From: Platanthera guangdongensis
Taxonomy: Eukaryota; Streptophyta; Magnoliopsida; Asparagales; Orchidaceae
Assembly: GCA_039583875.1 (NCBI GenBank)
Contig: CM077165.1
Span: 72,714,757-72,778,756 of the forward strand
DNA: 64,000 bases
Reading direction: 5' to 3'
The notes below the pieces were generated by a model that did not search any database, was not told the origin of the DNA, and worked only from the letters and a program-made list of their open reading frames with translations. This document shows positions 33,571-43,738 of the stretch, one piece after another. The number at the start of each line of letters is the position of its first letter. Within the stretch, counting starts at the first letter, position 1. A program made the translations under genes and the position numbers.

Positions 33571-34536
33571 GTGTCGACACCCAGAGGGAAAGTGTCGACA
33601 CTCAAGAAAGCCTGTGTCGACACCCAGACAAGCAGTGTCGACACTTGGAGTCATTGTGTCGACACCTAGGATGCAGAGTCGACACCAGACAGAAAGTGTC
33701 GACACAAGGAGCTGTGTCGACACTCAGTGAAGAAAAGTGCAGACAGAAAGTGTCGACACAAGGAGCTGTGTCGACACCCAGTGAAGATGAGTCTACACCA
33801 GAAAGTATCGACGCTTGGAGCTGTGTCGACACTCAGCAAAAGTCTGCAGAGACTAAGTACAAATGTCGACACTCAACACAATGTGTCGACACTAAGCAGA
33901 AGAGTCAGCATTTGAAGTAAGTGTCGACACTCAACACAATGTGTCGACACTAAACAGAAGAGTCAGCACTTGGAGTATGTGTCGACACCCAGCACTATGT
34001 GTCGACACACAACCAGAAGAGTCAACACATGAAGTAAGTGTCGACACCCAGCACAATGTGTCGACACTCATCTAAAGACTCTACACTTGAAGAAAGTGTC
34101 GACACAAGGAGTTGTGTCGACACTTAGCAAAGATCAGAAAGATCAACAAAATTATTCTAAGTACAAGTGTCGACACTAAGAGAATGTGTCGACACTCAGC
34201 TGAAGTCTCAACAAGAAGAAGGTGTGTCGACACAAGGTGCTGTGTCGACACTCAGCAAGAATCAACATAGAAGACTATGTGTCGACACCAAGAAGTAGTG
34301 TCGACACTTGACAAATTCAACACAAGAAGTTGTGTCGACACAAAGGTGATGTGTCGACACTTAGAAGAATTCAGCTAAAGATAGAAGATCAAGTACTTGT
34401 GTCGACACTCAATTTCAGTATCGACACCTGAAGAAGAATCTGTGTCGAGACATACAAGGAGTTGTGTCGACACCTTGTAGACTTGTGTCGACACTTACAC
34501 AACATGTGTCGACACTTGGTCTATAAGTGTCGACAC
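33571..34536. repeat. GTGTCGACAC palindrome ladder in SIRE A LTR
   Basis: I count about 32 perfect copies of the 10-bp palindrome GTGTCGACAC plus several one- or two-base variants (AGTCGACAC, GTATCGACAC, GTGTCGAGAC). Start-to-start distances are mostly 18-22 bp or about twice that. The double gaps usually contain a decayed copy such as GTCAACAC or GTCAGCAC. All lie upstream of the TATA box at 34693, in U3. Confidence 0.95.
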
Positions 34537-34692
34537 TTAAAGACAGAAAGTCTCGACACTTTCAGACAGTTAGAGATTTTCAAGAAATGACTGGATGACT
34601 TGACAGCTGCCGTTCCAGCCAGTCTACAGCACCTGTCAGAGATATCAGAAGTCAGTTATGGACCGGACCAGCCGGTTACAATGAAGAAGGCC

Positions 34693-34700
34693 TATAAATA
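34693..34700 (+). promoter_or_regulatory. TATA box of SIRE A LTR
   Basis: TATAAATA within GGCCTATAAATAGGCACC, about 155 bp downstream of the last palindrome. The counterpart is at 53737 in element B. Confidence 0.8.
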
Positions 34701-35180
34701 GGCACCTACAATTTACAGAAACTGTTGTTCAGAGTGGTTCAGATTGTTGTTCAAGTGGATCACATTGTTGAAGAACAAGTTATCAAAGTGGTACACAGAG
34801 TATCAACACAAGAAGATCTTGCAGTCCAAGTGCAGATCTAAGAAGTTGGAGAGAGAGGGCTCCATCCAAGAAATCAGCCTCTGGAACTAGGCTGAGAAGA
34901 AGGATTCAGATTCATTCTGGATCTTAAGTGGTAGAGGTCAAGGAACTACTGCAGGAGGATTCAGTCTTATTCAGTTCTACTCAAGAAGCTTTGAAGAAAG
35001 CTAAGTCAGATTGAATCCAGCTGAGTTCTTCCAAGAACTCATCAAGAAACTCTCAACTCCCCTCTTTTATTTCTGAGTTGTTGAGTTAATAGTTGTAATA
35101 TATTTTTAACTTGTAGGATCCTTTGGATCTGAGTGAATTGTAAGCCTATAATTATAAAGGCTGAGGGTAGGGCTTGAGAG

Positions 35181-35305
35181 CCTGAGTGTAGGAGATTGAG
35201 ATCTCTGAGTGTAGGCCTTGTTGGCTGAGTGTAGGCCTTGGTTGGCTGAGTGTAGGCCTTGGTTGGCTGAGTGTAGGCCTTGATTGGCTGAATGTAGGCT
35301 TTGGG
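35181..35305 (+). repeat. 22-bp tandem repeat in the R/U5 part of the LTR
   Basis: CTGAGTGTAGGCCTTGGTTGG is repeated about five times with a 22-bp step (35225, 35247, 35269 and flanking variants). Element B has only about three copies at 54233-54315, so the number varies between copies. Confidence 0.8.
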
Positions 35306-35631
35306 ATAAAGCTGAGTTATAAGTCTTTGGGCCTGAGGTGTAGGAACCAATTTGGGTTCTGAGACAGTGGAGGAGTTTTGCCGAATCTAGTACACTGCTA
35401 GATAGGCGAAGGGGGAAAGTGGATGTACCCATATCATGGGGAACCACTATAAACCACTGTGTCTGCTGTGCTGTGAATGATATTTGCTGTGTATGCTTAG
35501 TTATTGCTGTGATAAAACAGTTAGTATTCTGTGATATAACTGATTGCTGCCATTTAAGTTTAAAAAGGATTAGGTCACCTATTCACCCCCCCCCCCCCCC
35601 CTCTAGGTGTTTAGGTACCATATCTTTCAAG

Positions 35632-35646
35632 TGGTATCAGAGCCAG
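35632..35646 (+). other. Primer-binding site, SIRE A
   Basis: TGGTATCAGAGCCAG, complementary to initiator tRNA-Met, 2 nt after the LTR. Confidence 0.9.
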
Positions 35647-35745
35647 GTTCCTCAAAACAAGGACTAACAGTCTGAGGAGATTCTGTTTGGCAGATTCAGT
35701 GTAAGGCAAAACACAGTTTCAAGAAATTCAAGAAAATCAAGAAAC

Positions 35746-37788
35746 ATGGGTTCCTCTGAGAATCACAAGGAATTGGGTTCCATGAAATTACCCATATGCA
35801 GGAAAGAGATCTTTGGGATCTGGAAGGAAAGGGTAAGGCTGTTTATGGAGGCCTCAGACCCTAGAATCTACATCACAGTAAAGGAAGTGCCCTATGTGCC
35901 CATGAAGATTTCAGTTTTAGATGCAAATCAGAGAACTCCAAAGGATTTCTCTGATATGACTAAAGATGAGATTGTCCTAGCTACCATGGACAAGAGGGCA
36001 CAGAACATAATAGTGAGTGCCATTGATGATGCAACTTTTCAGAATCTTATACATTGTAAGACAGCCAAGGAGATGTGGGACACTCTTATAGTGTATATGG
36101 AAGGATCTGAAGAAGTTAGACAAGATAGAAAATCTTTGCTAAATCAGGAGTATGAGAGTTTTAGACAAGGTAAGGGTGATAACATAACTGAGTGCTACAA
36201 AAAGTTCTACAGAATAGTTAATGAACTCATGTCTTATGGAAGAGAGTTCAGTAATTATGAACTAAATGACAAGTTCCTAAGGTCCCTAACCAAAGATTGG
36301 GACACAAAGATCTGTGCCATAAGAGAAATGGCCAAGTTGGGGGAAATTCCTCCTCCTACACTGTTTGGCAAGTTATTGTCATATGAGATGTAGTTGACAG
36401 TGAGAAAAGAGGAGGAGAAATCAACAAGAATAGAACACAAGGAAAGAACAGTTGCTTTCAAGACAGATGTCTCCAGGAAGTGCAGGAATAAATCACCAAC
36501 TCCACCTCCAAAGATTGCTGAATCAGAGTCAGATGAAACAGTCAGCACCAAGTCAGAAAGCAGTGAAGGTGATGAAGACTTTGCTGCTTTCACTAGACAC
36601 TTTCAGAAGTTTTTGAAAAAGAAACAGTGGAGGTCAAGGCCTTCTACATCACAAGGAAAGGAAGACTCTTATCAGAAAAAGAGGTCTTCAAAGAATGACA
36701 AGAAAAGGACAAAGTCAAGCAAGTCAACTGGTTCAAAGATAGTGTGCTATTGCTGCAATAGACAGGGCCATGTTATTGCAGATTGTCCAGAGAAGAGAAA
36801 GGAATCTGGTGACAGGAAAAAGGCTCACTTCAAAGGCAAGAAAGAGAAGTCTTTTGTTGCTAAGAAAGAGAAGACTCTATCAGATATCTCTTCTTCAGAA
36901 ACTGAGTCTGAGGCTGAAGCCTACATAGGGCTGTTTGCTGAAGAAGAAGAGGAAGAATTCATGCAGTTAATGGAGTCTATTTATGAACAAGAAGACAGTC
37001 AATGCCAAGGGCTAATGGCTTTGACAGAGAGTGCCAAAATCCTGGAGCAGCCAGGACCTAGTCAGGTACAAAGTTCAAGTTTAAATTCAGTTTCTTGTTC
37101 TAGTTCAGATTCAGATTCTTCTTCATCAAGTGATGAGAATGTATCTGAGTCTGAGGATGATATTCATCAGCTTATAGATGAATATAAGGTGCTGTTGCAG
37201 GCTTACAAGAAAAGCAAATCCCTTGCCAAAAGTCAGGCAAAGGAAATTGCTGATCTTAAAGCTGCTGCAACAGATTTTGAGAAGCAATTTGATCAAAAGC
37301 TCAATGAGATAGCCAGGCTGAAACACATTACAGTTATTCAAATGGGCACTATATCATTTAAAAATGATCAAATCAAGAGTCTGGAGATCTATCTTCAGAA
37401 AGAGAGAGAGCTTGTTGTTAGGTTTTCTAAACCTAAGTCAGTGCTACCTTTAATTAATGAATTTGTTCATCATAAAGGCAAGGCTGGACTGGGCTTTATT
37501 AGACCTGCAGGGACTGAGCAGTCCAAGTCTAAGTCCAAGGGCAAAGCCCCAATATTCAACAAGCCTGCTGTAGACAAGACAGCCAAGGCAGTACCTAAGC
37601 AAAGGTACAACAAGTTTGAATGTTGGTGCTGTGGCAAGATTGGCCATTTTGCAGTGGACTGTTGGCACAATGTCAGTGCCAAAGTGAGTACAAAACTACC
37701 TGTTGGAAAGCCATTGGGTAGCTTTGTCAGATTGCAGACTAACATGTACCAAGGACCCAAGAATTCTTTGGGTTCTAAGGTTCATTAA
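35746..37788 (+). pseudogene. Gag of SIRE element A (one internal stop)
   Basis: The ATG at 35746 opens a frame that, apart from TAG at 36391-36393 (CAG in element B), continues to TAA at 37786-37788, 680 codons in all. N-terminal Gag domain (KEIFGIWKERVRLFMEA; YKKFYRIVNELMSYGRE), then a Lys/Ser-rich linker. It has two CCHC zinc knuckles: CYCCNRQGHVIADC and CWCCGKIGHFAVDC. Between them are an acidic Ser-rich segment and a coiled-coil-like stretch. The protein would form the particle and bind RNA. The final TAA is in frame with pol and is also present in element B. Confidence 0.9.
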
Positions 37789-37794
37789 TCTGTT

Positions 37795-40700
37795 TTGCAG
37801 GTGAGTCCAAGTGGCCATACCCCAACATGGTACTTGGACAGTGGATGTTCCAGACATATGACTGAAACAAGGGGACTACTAAAGGACTATATTCCAATAA
37901 AAGATGGTCCAAAAGTAACTTTTGGTGGTTCTGAAAAAGGAATCATCAAAGGGTTTGGTAATATTTCTACAAACTTGGTTACCATTACTCAAGTGGCTTA
38001 TGTTAAAGGGTTGAAACACAACCTAATAAGTATAAGTCAATTAAGTGATGTAGGGTATGACATCTCATTTGTTAAAAATGGTTGTCATATCAAGAGGTCA
38101 AGTGATCAAGAGATCATTTTGACAGGTTATAGGAAAAGGAATGTCTATTGCCTAGACATTATGATTGAGAACAATGGTTCTCCAGTTTGTCTTGTAGCTG
38201 ATGAGACAGTCTCTCATTGTGTCAAATGGCACAAGAGGCTAGCCCATCTTAACTACAAGACTATTAGCAAACTCTTTAGCAAAGAGTTAGTGAGGAATGG
38301 TCCTCAAGTTAAGTGTGTTAAAGATGGTATTTGCTCAGCTTGTCAAAAGGGCAAGCAGACTAAATCCACCTTTAGAAGCATAGAAAACAAAGATGTTGTG
38401 AGGTGTTTATACCTCTTGCATTTGGATCTCTTTGGTCCAATGCCAGTTCACAGCTTAGGTAGGAAGGTCTATACCCTTGTAGTTGTAGATGACTACTCAA
38501 GGTTTTCCTGGGTGTTCTTCTTAAGACAGAAATCTGAAACACCTAGTGTCTTCTACAGCTTTGTCAAGCAAATTCAGAATGAACTAAATAGTACTATGGT
38601 CAAAATTAGAAGTGACCATGGTACTGAGTTTCAGTCTGAAAGCATGACAAAACTATGTGAAGACTTTGGGATATTTCAAGAATTCTCTTCACCTAGAACA
38701 CCTCAGCAAAATGGCATTGCTGAGAGGAAGAATAGGACCTTGATAGAGGCTGGTAAAACCCTACTAAGTGATACATCACTGCCTGAGTATTTCTGGGCTG
38801 AAGCAGTTAACACTGCATGTCATGTTATAAATAGGGCTACCATCACTAAAGGGCTAAACAAGACCCCCTATGAAGTTGTGAAAGGCAGGAAACCAAACCT
38901 ATCCTACTTCAGGATCTTTGGTTGCAAATGCTTCATACTTAACAATGGGAAGTCTTACTTAACTAAGTTTGCTGCCAAGTCCCAAGAGGGAATTTTTGTT
39001 GGGTACAACAATAATAGTAAGGCTTATAGAGTCTACAACTTGACTACATAAGTTGTAGAAGAATCAGTGCATGTAGTTTTTGATGAGACTAAACTTATTA
39101 ATAATGAGTTGTCTAGCAGTGTATGCAGCCCCACAGGTTTGACAAAGAAAATGGACAAGCTTACTATAGAAGAAGTGCCTGCTGCAAGACAGCAAGGAGA
39201 GGAGAGTAGCTGTTGTCCAGGGGGAGAACTACATGTGCCAATTGCTGAAGAAATCCAAGGTATACAGCATGATGCAGATACTGATGTGGTTCAACCAGAA
39301 GTTAGGATGCCTCCAGCTCACAGGCATCTGAGAGATCATCCAGTAGAGCTGATTATTGGAGATCCAAGACAAGGAGTTCAAATCAGGAGTAGAAACATGA
39401 ATGCAGCAATCTACTCTAGCTTTCTGTCACAAGTTGAACCTAAGAAGTTTGAAGAAGCAATACAAGATCCACAATGGACTGAAGCAATACAAGAAGAGCT
39501 TAATCAGTTCAAGAGGTGCAAGGTTTGGGAACTTGTTCCTAAACCTAAAGACCACAATGTAATAGGAACTAAGTGGATCTACAGGAATAAGATGGATGAA
39601 CAAGGGTCATCATTAAGAATAAGGCTAGACTGGTTGCTAAAGGATATAGGCAAGAAGAAGGTATTGATTTTGATCAAACCTTTGCTCCAGTAGCCAGACT
39701 GGAAGCCATAAGAATGTTCTTGGCCTATGCAACCTATCAAGGATTCAAGGTTTACCAAATGGATGTCAAGTCAGCATTCCTAAATGGTAATCTTAAGGAA
39801 GAAGTCTATGTGGAACAGCCTGCAAGTTTTGTTGATCCAACTCTACCTCATCATGTCTATAGACTTAGGAAAGTTTTATATGGGTTAAAGCAAGCCCCTA
39901 GGGCTTGGTATGAAACCCTATCTAGTTTCCTCATTGAGAACAAGTTCTCAAGGGGGAAAATAGATAAGACTCTATTCCTTAGGGAATCTAGAGGCAAAGT
40001 CATACTTGTCCAAATATATGTAGATGACATTATATTTGGGTCTACTTAAAGCAGCCTTTGCAAAAAGTTTGCAAAACTTATGCAAGGTCAGTTTGAGATG
40101 AGTAGTATGGGAGAGCTGAAGTTTTTCTTGGGTCTCCAAGTTAAACAGACTGAAAGTGGTTTGTCCATTTGTCAGTCAAAGTTCACCCTAGAACTCATAA
40201 GGAAATATGGTATGGATTCATCCAGCACCATGAAGACTCCTATGGGGTCAAGTATGTCTCTTTGCAAGGATGATGCAGGGAAAGCTGTAGATGAAACCTT
40301 GTATAGAGGGATAGTTGGCTCCCTATTATACTTGACTGCTAGTAGACCTGACATCATGTATGCTACATGTGTTTGTGCCAGGTATCAAGCCTGCCCTAAA
40401 GAGTCTCATTTGACAGCAGTCAAAAAAATATTGAGATATCTAAAGGGCACTCCCTATCTAGGCCTCTAATACCCTAGGAATGGAGATTTTGATCTAACAG
40501 GTTATTCAGATGCAGACTTTGCAGGATGCAAAGAGGATAGAAAGAGCACTACTGGAACCTGTCAATTCCTAGGTGGGAGACTAATTTCATGGAGTAGCAA
40601 AAAGAAAACCAGTGTGGCTATCTCCACAATAGAGTCAGAGTGTGTGGCTGCAGGAAGTTGCTGTGCTCAACTTCTGTGGATTCAACATCAGCTAGAGTAC

Positions 40701-40961
40701 TATGGATTTCAGGTAAGTAGAACTCCACTTTTCTGTGATTCTAGAAGTGCTATTTCAATAGCTAATAACCCTGTATCTCATAGTAGAACAAAACATATTG
40801 AGATTAAATATCATTTTCTTAGGGAGCATGTAGAAAGAGAAGATATTTTACTTGAATATGTTAAAACTGATAATCAAGTAGCTGATATGTTCACTAAGCC
40901 CCTAGAAGAAGCTAAGTTCAATAGATTCAAAATTGAACTAGGAATGATAAACTTAGAGTAA
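37795..40961 (+). pseudogene. Pol of SIRE element A (several breaks)
   Basis: Order protease (WYLDSGCSRHMT), integrase (HKRLAHLN, CSACQKGK; catalytic D, D, E in LHLDLFGP, IRSDHGTEF, NGIAERKN), reverse transcriptase ([22 protein letters not shown]) and RNase H ([16 protein letters not shown]), the copia order. Breaks: TAA at 39049-39051 (CAA in B), a 1-nt loss near 39607, TAA at 40047-40049 (GAA in B), TAA at 40468-40470 (TGG in B). The frame starts after the gag TAA with no ATG, so expression needs readthrough, reinitiation or splicing. Confidence 0.9.
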
Positions 40962-40993
40962 GTTTACAGATTTGAAAATGACTAAGTAAAAAG

Positions 40994-41152
40994 GTGTCGA
41001 CACATAGACAAGTCTATGTCGACACAGAATAGTGGAGTCGACACTTCAGGAAAAAAGTGTCGACACATCTAGGAATGTGGTGTCGACACTTCAGAATGTT
41101 AGTGTCGACACATGCCAGGTGGGTGTCGACACATCCAAAGTGGTGTCGACAC
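40994..41152. repeat. Palindrome ladder between pol and ORF3, SIRE A
   Basis: Eight GTGTCGACAC copies (two with a one- or two-base change) start at 40994, 41016, 41035, 41057, 41080, 41102, 41123 and 41143, a mean step of 21.3 bp. It begins about 30 nt after the pol stop. Element B has the same ladder followed by a TATA box; in A a deletion starting near 41215 removed that part. Confidence 0.95.
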
Positions 41153-41229
41153 TTAGTATTTACTCAGAATTTTCTAAGTAAAGTCTCGACAATGTGTCGA
41201 GACATGTTGTGTGATATGTCTCTACCTAG

Positions 41230-41399
41230 CTCAATCTGGGCAGAATCATCAGTCTCTACCTAGCTGGTACCATACCAGAGGTAATGAATACTGCTGCAGG
41301 CAGCAAGATAAATCATATGAGGAAAATGGATCTAAGGATCTTTTCAAGATGGGACAGGGTGTTGTCCAAGGAAATGACAACACCAGAGAAGACAGTTAC
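41230..41399 (+). pseudogene. ORF3 fragment of SIRE A, upstream of the Tekay insertion
   Basis: Text matching ORF3 of element B from about 61040 (NLGRILSLYLAGTIPEVMSN region) resumes here after a deletion that joined it to the palindrome spacer. A short duplication of TCTCTACCTAGCT marks the join. It reads on through AGSKINHMRKMDLRIFSRWD to the target site GTTAC (41395-41399) of the Tekay element. The first roughly 190 codons of ORF3 are missing. Confidence 0.8.
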
Positions 41400-43703
41400 T
41401 GTAACACCCCCTATCCGTCGCATAGTATATAGCAGTAGGTCCGGCCGGGGCCCGACGCCATATACCACAGACAGACCGGGTGGTTACTTATGGAAACCAT
41501 CCAACCAATCTCAACGTCCTACACTGAGCATTCTAGCGGAAGCAGTTTATAAAGGTTGTAAACAAGAACCCAGCAACAAGCACGAATGTCCACTAGTACA
41601 ACTTAGGAATATTATTACAAAATACTCAAAACTAGCCTTAAGGCCATACAAAACTGATTCACTTAATTATTACATGTTTTACAAACCTCGGCACGCAGGC
41701 CGGTCACACATGAATAAAGCAGAAAACACTTCTACTTGGGCCTTCGAGGGCCAGCTTCGCAAAAAGGGCTTTAGCCCGCTATTGACCGCTTGGTCCAGCT
41801 GCACCTGCAAGCGACAAACCACCGCACGGTGGCAAAACAAGGCAACGGTCAGCAATGCTGACCAAATTATAACGATCCCGCCCCCAACTCGGGGCGGCGA
41901 TGCTCCTTCCCTGCATTTCATTAGCATAAGCGAGCAATTTATATAACCATAGCCATTTCATCACAGGCGTTGGCTCGCACGGCCACACGCCCCGTGCACT
42001 CAGGGCACATTCTCGGTGAACCGGTCGATGTCACGTCAATTAAAGCCATTAACATTCCGGACTCACCACCGCCACTTAGACGGCCAAACCTATGAGCAAT
42101 TCGTCTTCCTGGCCTGGGTCACGACAATTCAAGACATTGACCGCCGAAGACCCTACTCTATGCCAACGGTAAGTGTCACGTGCCTTTAGGTCTCTTTAAC
42201 CGAACGACATAGAACGGGTACGGTTCCATCTAACACGTGCTCACACCGCAACGGTAATTTAAGCCATTTGCGCGGGTCAAACTTCCACCGAGTCCCATTT
42301 CCATCACAAGTCACATAACCCCGTTATGTTCAAGTTGGCTCTCAAGCCACCAAGTTGGCAAGATCTCGTATCCGCCCAGTTTTCCGGGTGCACCTTTGGG
42401 TTAGTCCCCAAGGCTCCCTGCTGCAATCTACCGCGTAGAAAACCCGAAAAACAACCAATAGCGCGGAGTCTTCTCCGGCCTTATGCAATGCAACATCACC
42501 GATCCAGACTAACATGTCCGGGTAGGCTTCACACATCATGCCTATGTCCGTTCTCGCATACGGACGCTACACAACGGGGACTTTACATATCTACCAGAAG
42601 GAACGCCTCCAACTCTCCGCAAACTCGCGAGAGCGGGCTTCCTATGCTAAGAAAGAGAGCTATTCATGCTCAAGATGAGGATCGTTACCCTTGCGTTCCT
42701 CTTTGGCGCCATCGAAAAGTAATCGGATGGAAATGACCGCACTAGCGTTGCCTCCGCGGATCCGGAGTCGGCTTGCGATTCGGAGCTCCGAAGCTCCTCC
42801 AATGGCGGATCTAGCTCCTCTTCCACTCTTGGCTCTCCTCTTTCTCTAAAGACTTAGAGAGATGAAAAGTGAAGGAAAGTGATGGATTTCTAAGTCAACT
42901 CACGGGTATATCCTCTCAGGAACAACCCCCAGCCGTTGGATCTCAACCTAAGAAAACGAACGGCTTTGATTCGGGGCTGAAATGCCCAATCTGGACCGAA
43001 CACGGCCTGGCACACGCCCGTGTCCAGGGCCGTGTGCCGCATTCGCCGTCAAAATCGAATCTCCTGGACCCTCACACGGGTATCGAACACGCCCGTGTTC
43101 GAGCTGACACGCCCGTGTTCGACCTGACACGGCCGTGTAGCCGGCCGTGTACCCTATGATTTTCCCCCCATTTTCAACCCGAGCACTGCACGGTTCTAGG
43201 ACACGCTCGTGTCCTTGCCCGTGTCACTTTGACACGCCTGGACCCCAGGCCGTGTACACGGGACATTTCGTCGAGGGAAGATCGACGACTTGATGACACG
43301 GCCTTGGACACGCCCGTGTCCTAGGCCGTGTTCCTTGTCTCGACGATCGTCGAGTGAATCTCGACGACTCCCCGGGACGAACGTCGACACGGGTCGACAC
43401 GCCCTGCGACCCGCCCGTGTCGCAGGCCGTGTGCCCATTCTCGACGAATCGTCGAGTATAACTCGACGACTTCACGGCTAAGTGTCGACACGGGTCGACA
43501 CGCCCTGCGACACGCCCGTGTCGCAGGCCGTGTGCCCACTCTCGACGAATCGTCGAGTAAAACTCGACGACTTCGCGGTTAAGTGTCGACACACGCTTGA
43601 CACGCCCTGGGACACGCCCGTGTCCCAGGCCGTGTGCCTGCTGCCAGAACCCAAACTGGCCCAAAACGTCCCCCTTTGCTCCTTTGAGTTTCGGGGCGTT
43701 ACA
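41400..43703 (-). repeat. 3' LTR of the Tekay element, 2304 bp
   Basis: The partner LTR is longer by about 129 bp. The difference is one deletion near 42410, between repeated CCGCCCAGTTTTC... GGTGCACC segments, which would fit recombination or slippage between short repeats. On the minus strand U3 is at the right. Confidence 0.95.
42990..43640. repeat. Palindrome and 101-bp repeat array in Tekay LTR U3
   Basis: ACACGCCCGTGT and GGCCGTGT motifs recur from 42995. From 43339 there are three units with a step of about 101 bp (43339, 43440, 43541). Each has CTCGACGA(A)TCGTCGAG, ACTCGACGACTTC, GTCGACACGGGTCGACACG and GACACGCCCGTGTC. CTCGACGATCGTCGAG at 43339-43354 is a perfect 16-bp palindrome. 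The SIRE decamer GTGTCGACAC itself occurs at about 43482 and 43583. The same array is at 50310-50960 in the other LTR. Confidence 0.9.
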
Positions 43704-43738
43704 ACTCTCCCCCTCTTAAAAGAATTTCGCCCACGAAA

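Larger units (their letters stand above)
33427..35629 (+). repeat. 5' LTR of SIRE element A, 2203 bp
   Basis: TGTTGGGTACATTGG ... ACCATATCTTTCA, followed by AG and the primer-binding site TGGTATCAGAGCCAG (35632-35646). It aligns along its whole length with the LTR at 52522-54630. The U5 end has TATTCAC followed by a C run at about 35585-35601. Confidence 0.95.

Noticed and set aside
33545..33920. Cys/His/Thr/Val-rich ORFs on both strands of the SIRE LTR
   Set aside because: They are translations of the GTGTCGACAC ladder (CRH, VDT, STQ repeats in every frame) and not conserved proteins.
33571..34536. Regularly spaced short repeats resembling a CRISPR array
   Set aside because: Repeats are 10-bp palindromes with about 10-bp, related spacers, lie in an LTR of a plant retrotransposon, and occur again in the partner LTR. 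No cas genes.
42326..42736. 136-codon plus-strand ORF in the Tekay LTR
   Set aside because: Lies in U5/R of a minus-strand LTR, only part is kept in the partner LTR (49805-50053), no family.
43196..43664. Arg/Gly/His-rich ORFs in the Tekay LTR
   Set aside because: Translations of the palindrome array, duplicated at 50514-51301 only because the LTR is duplicated.
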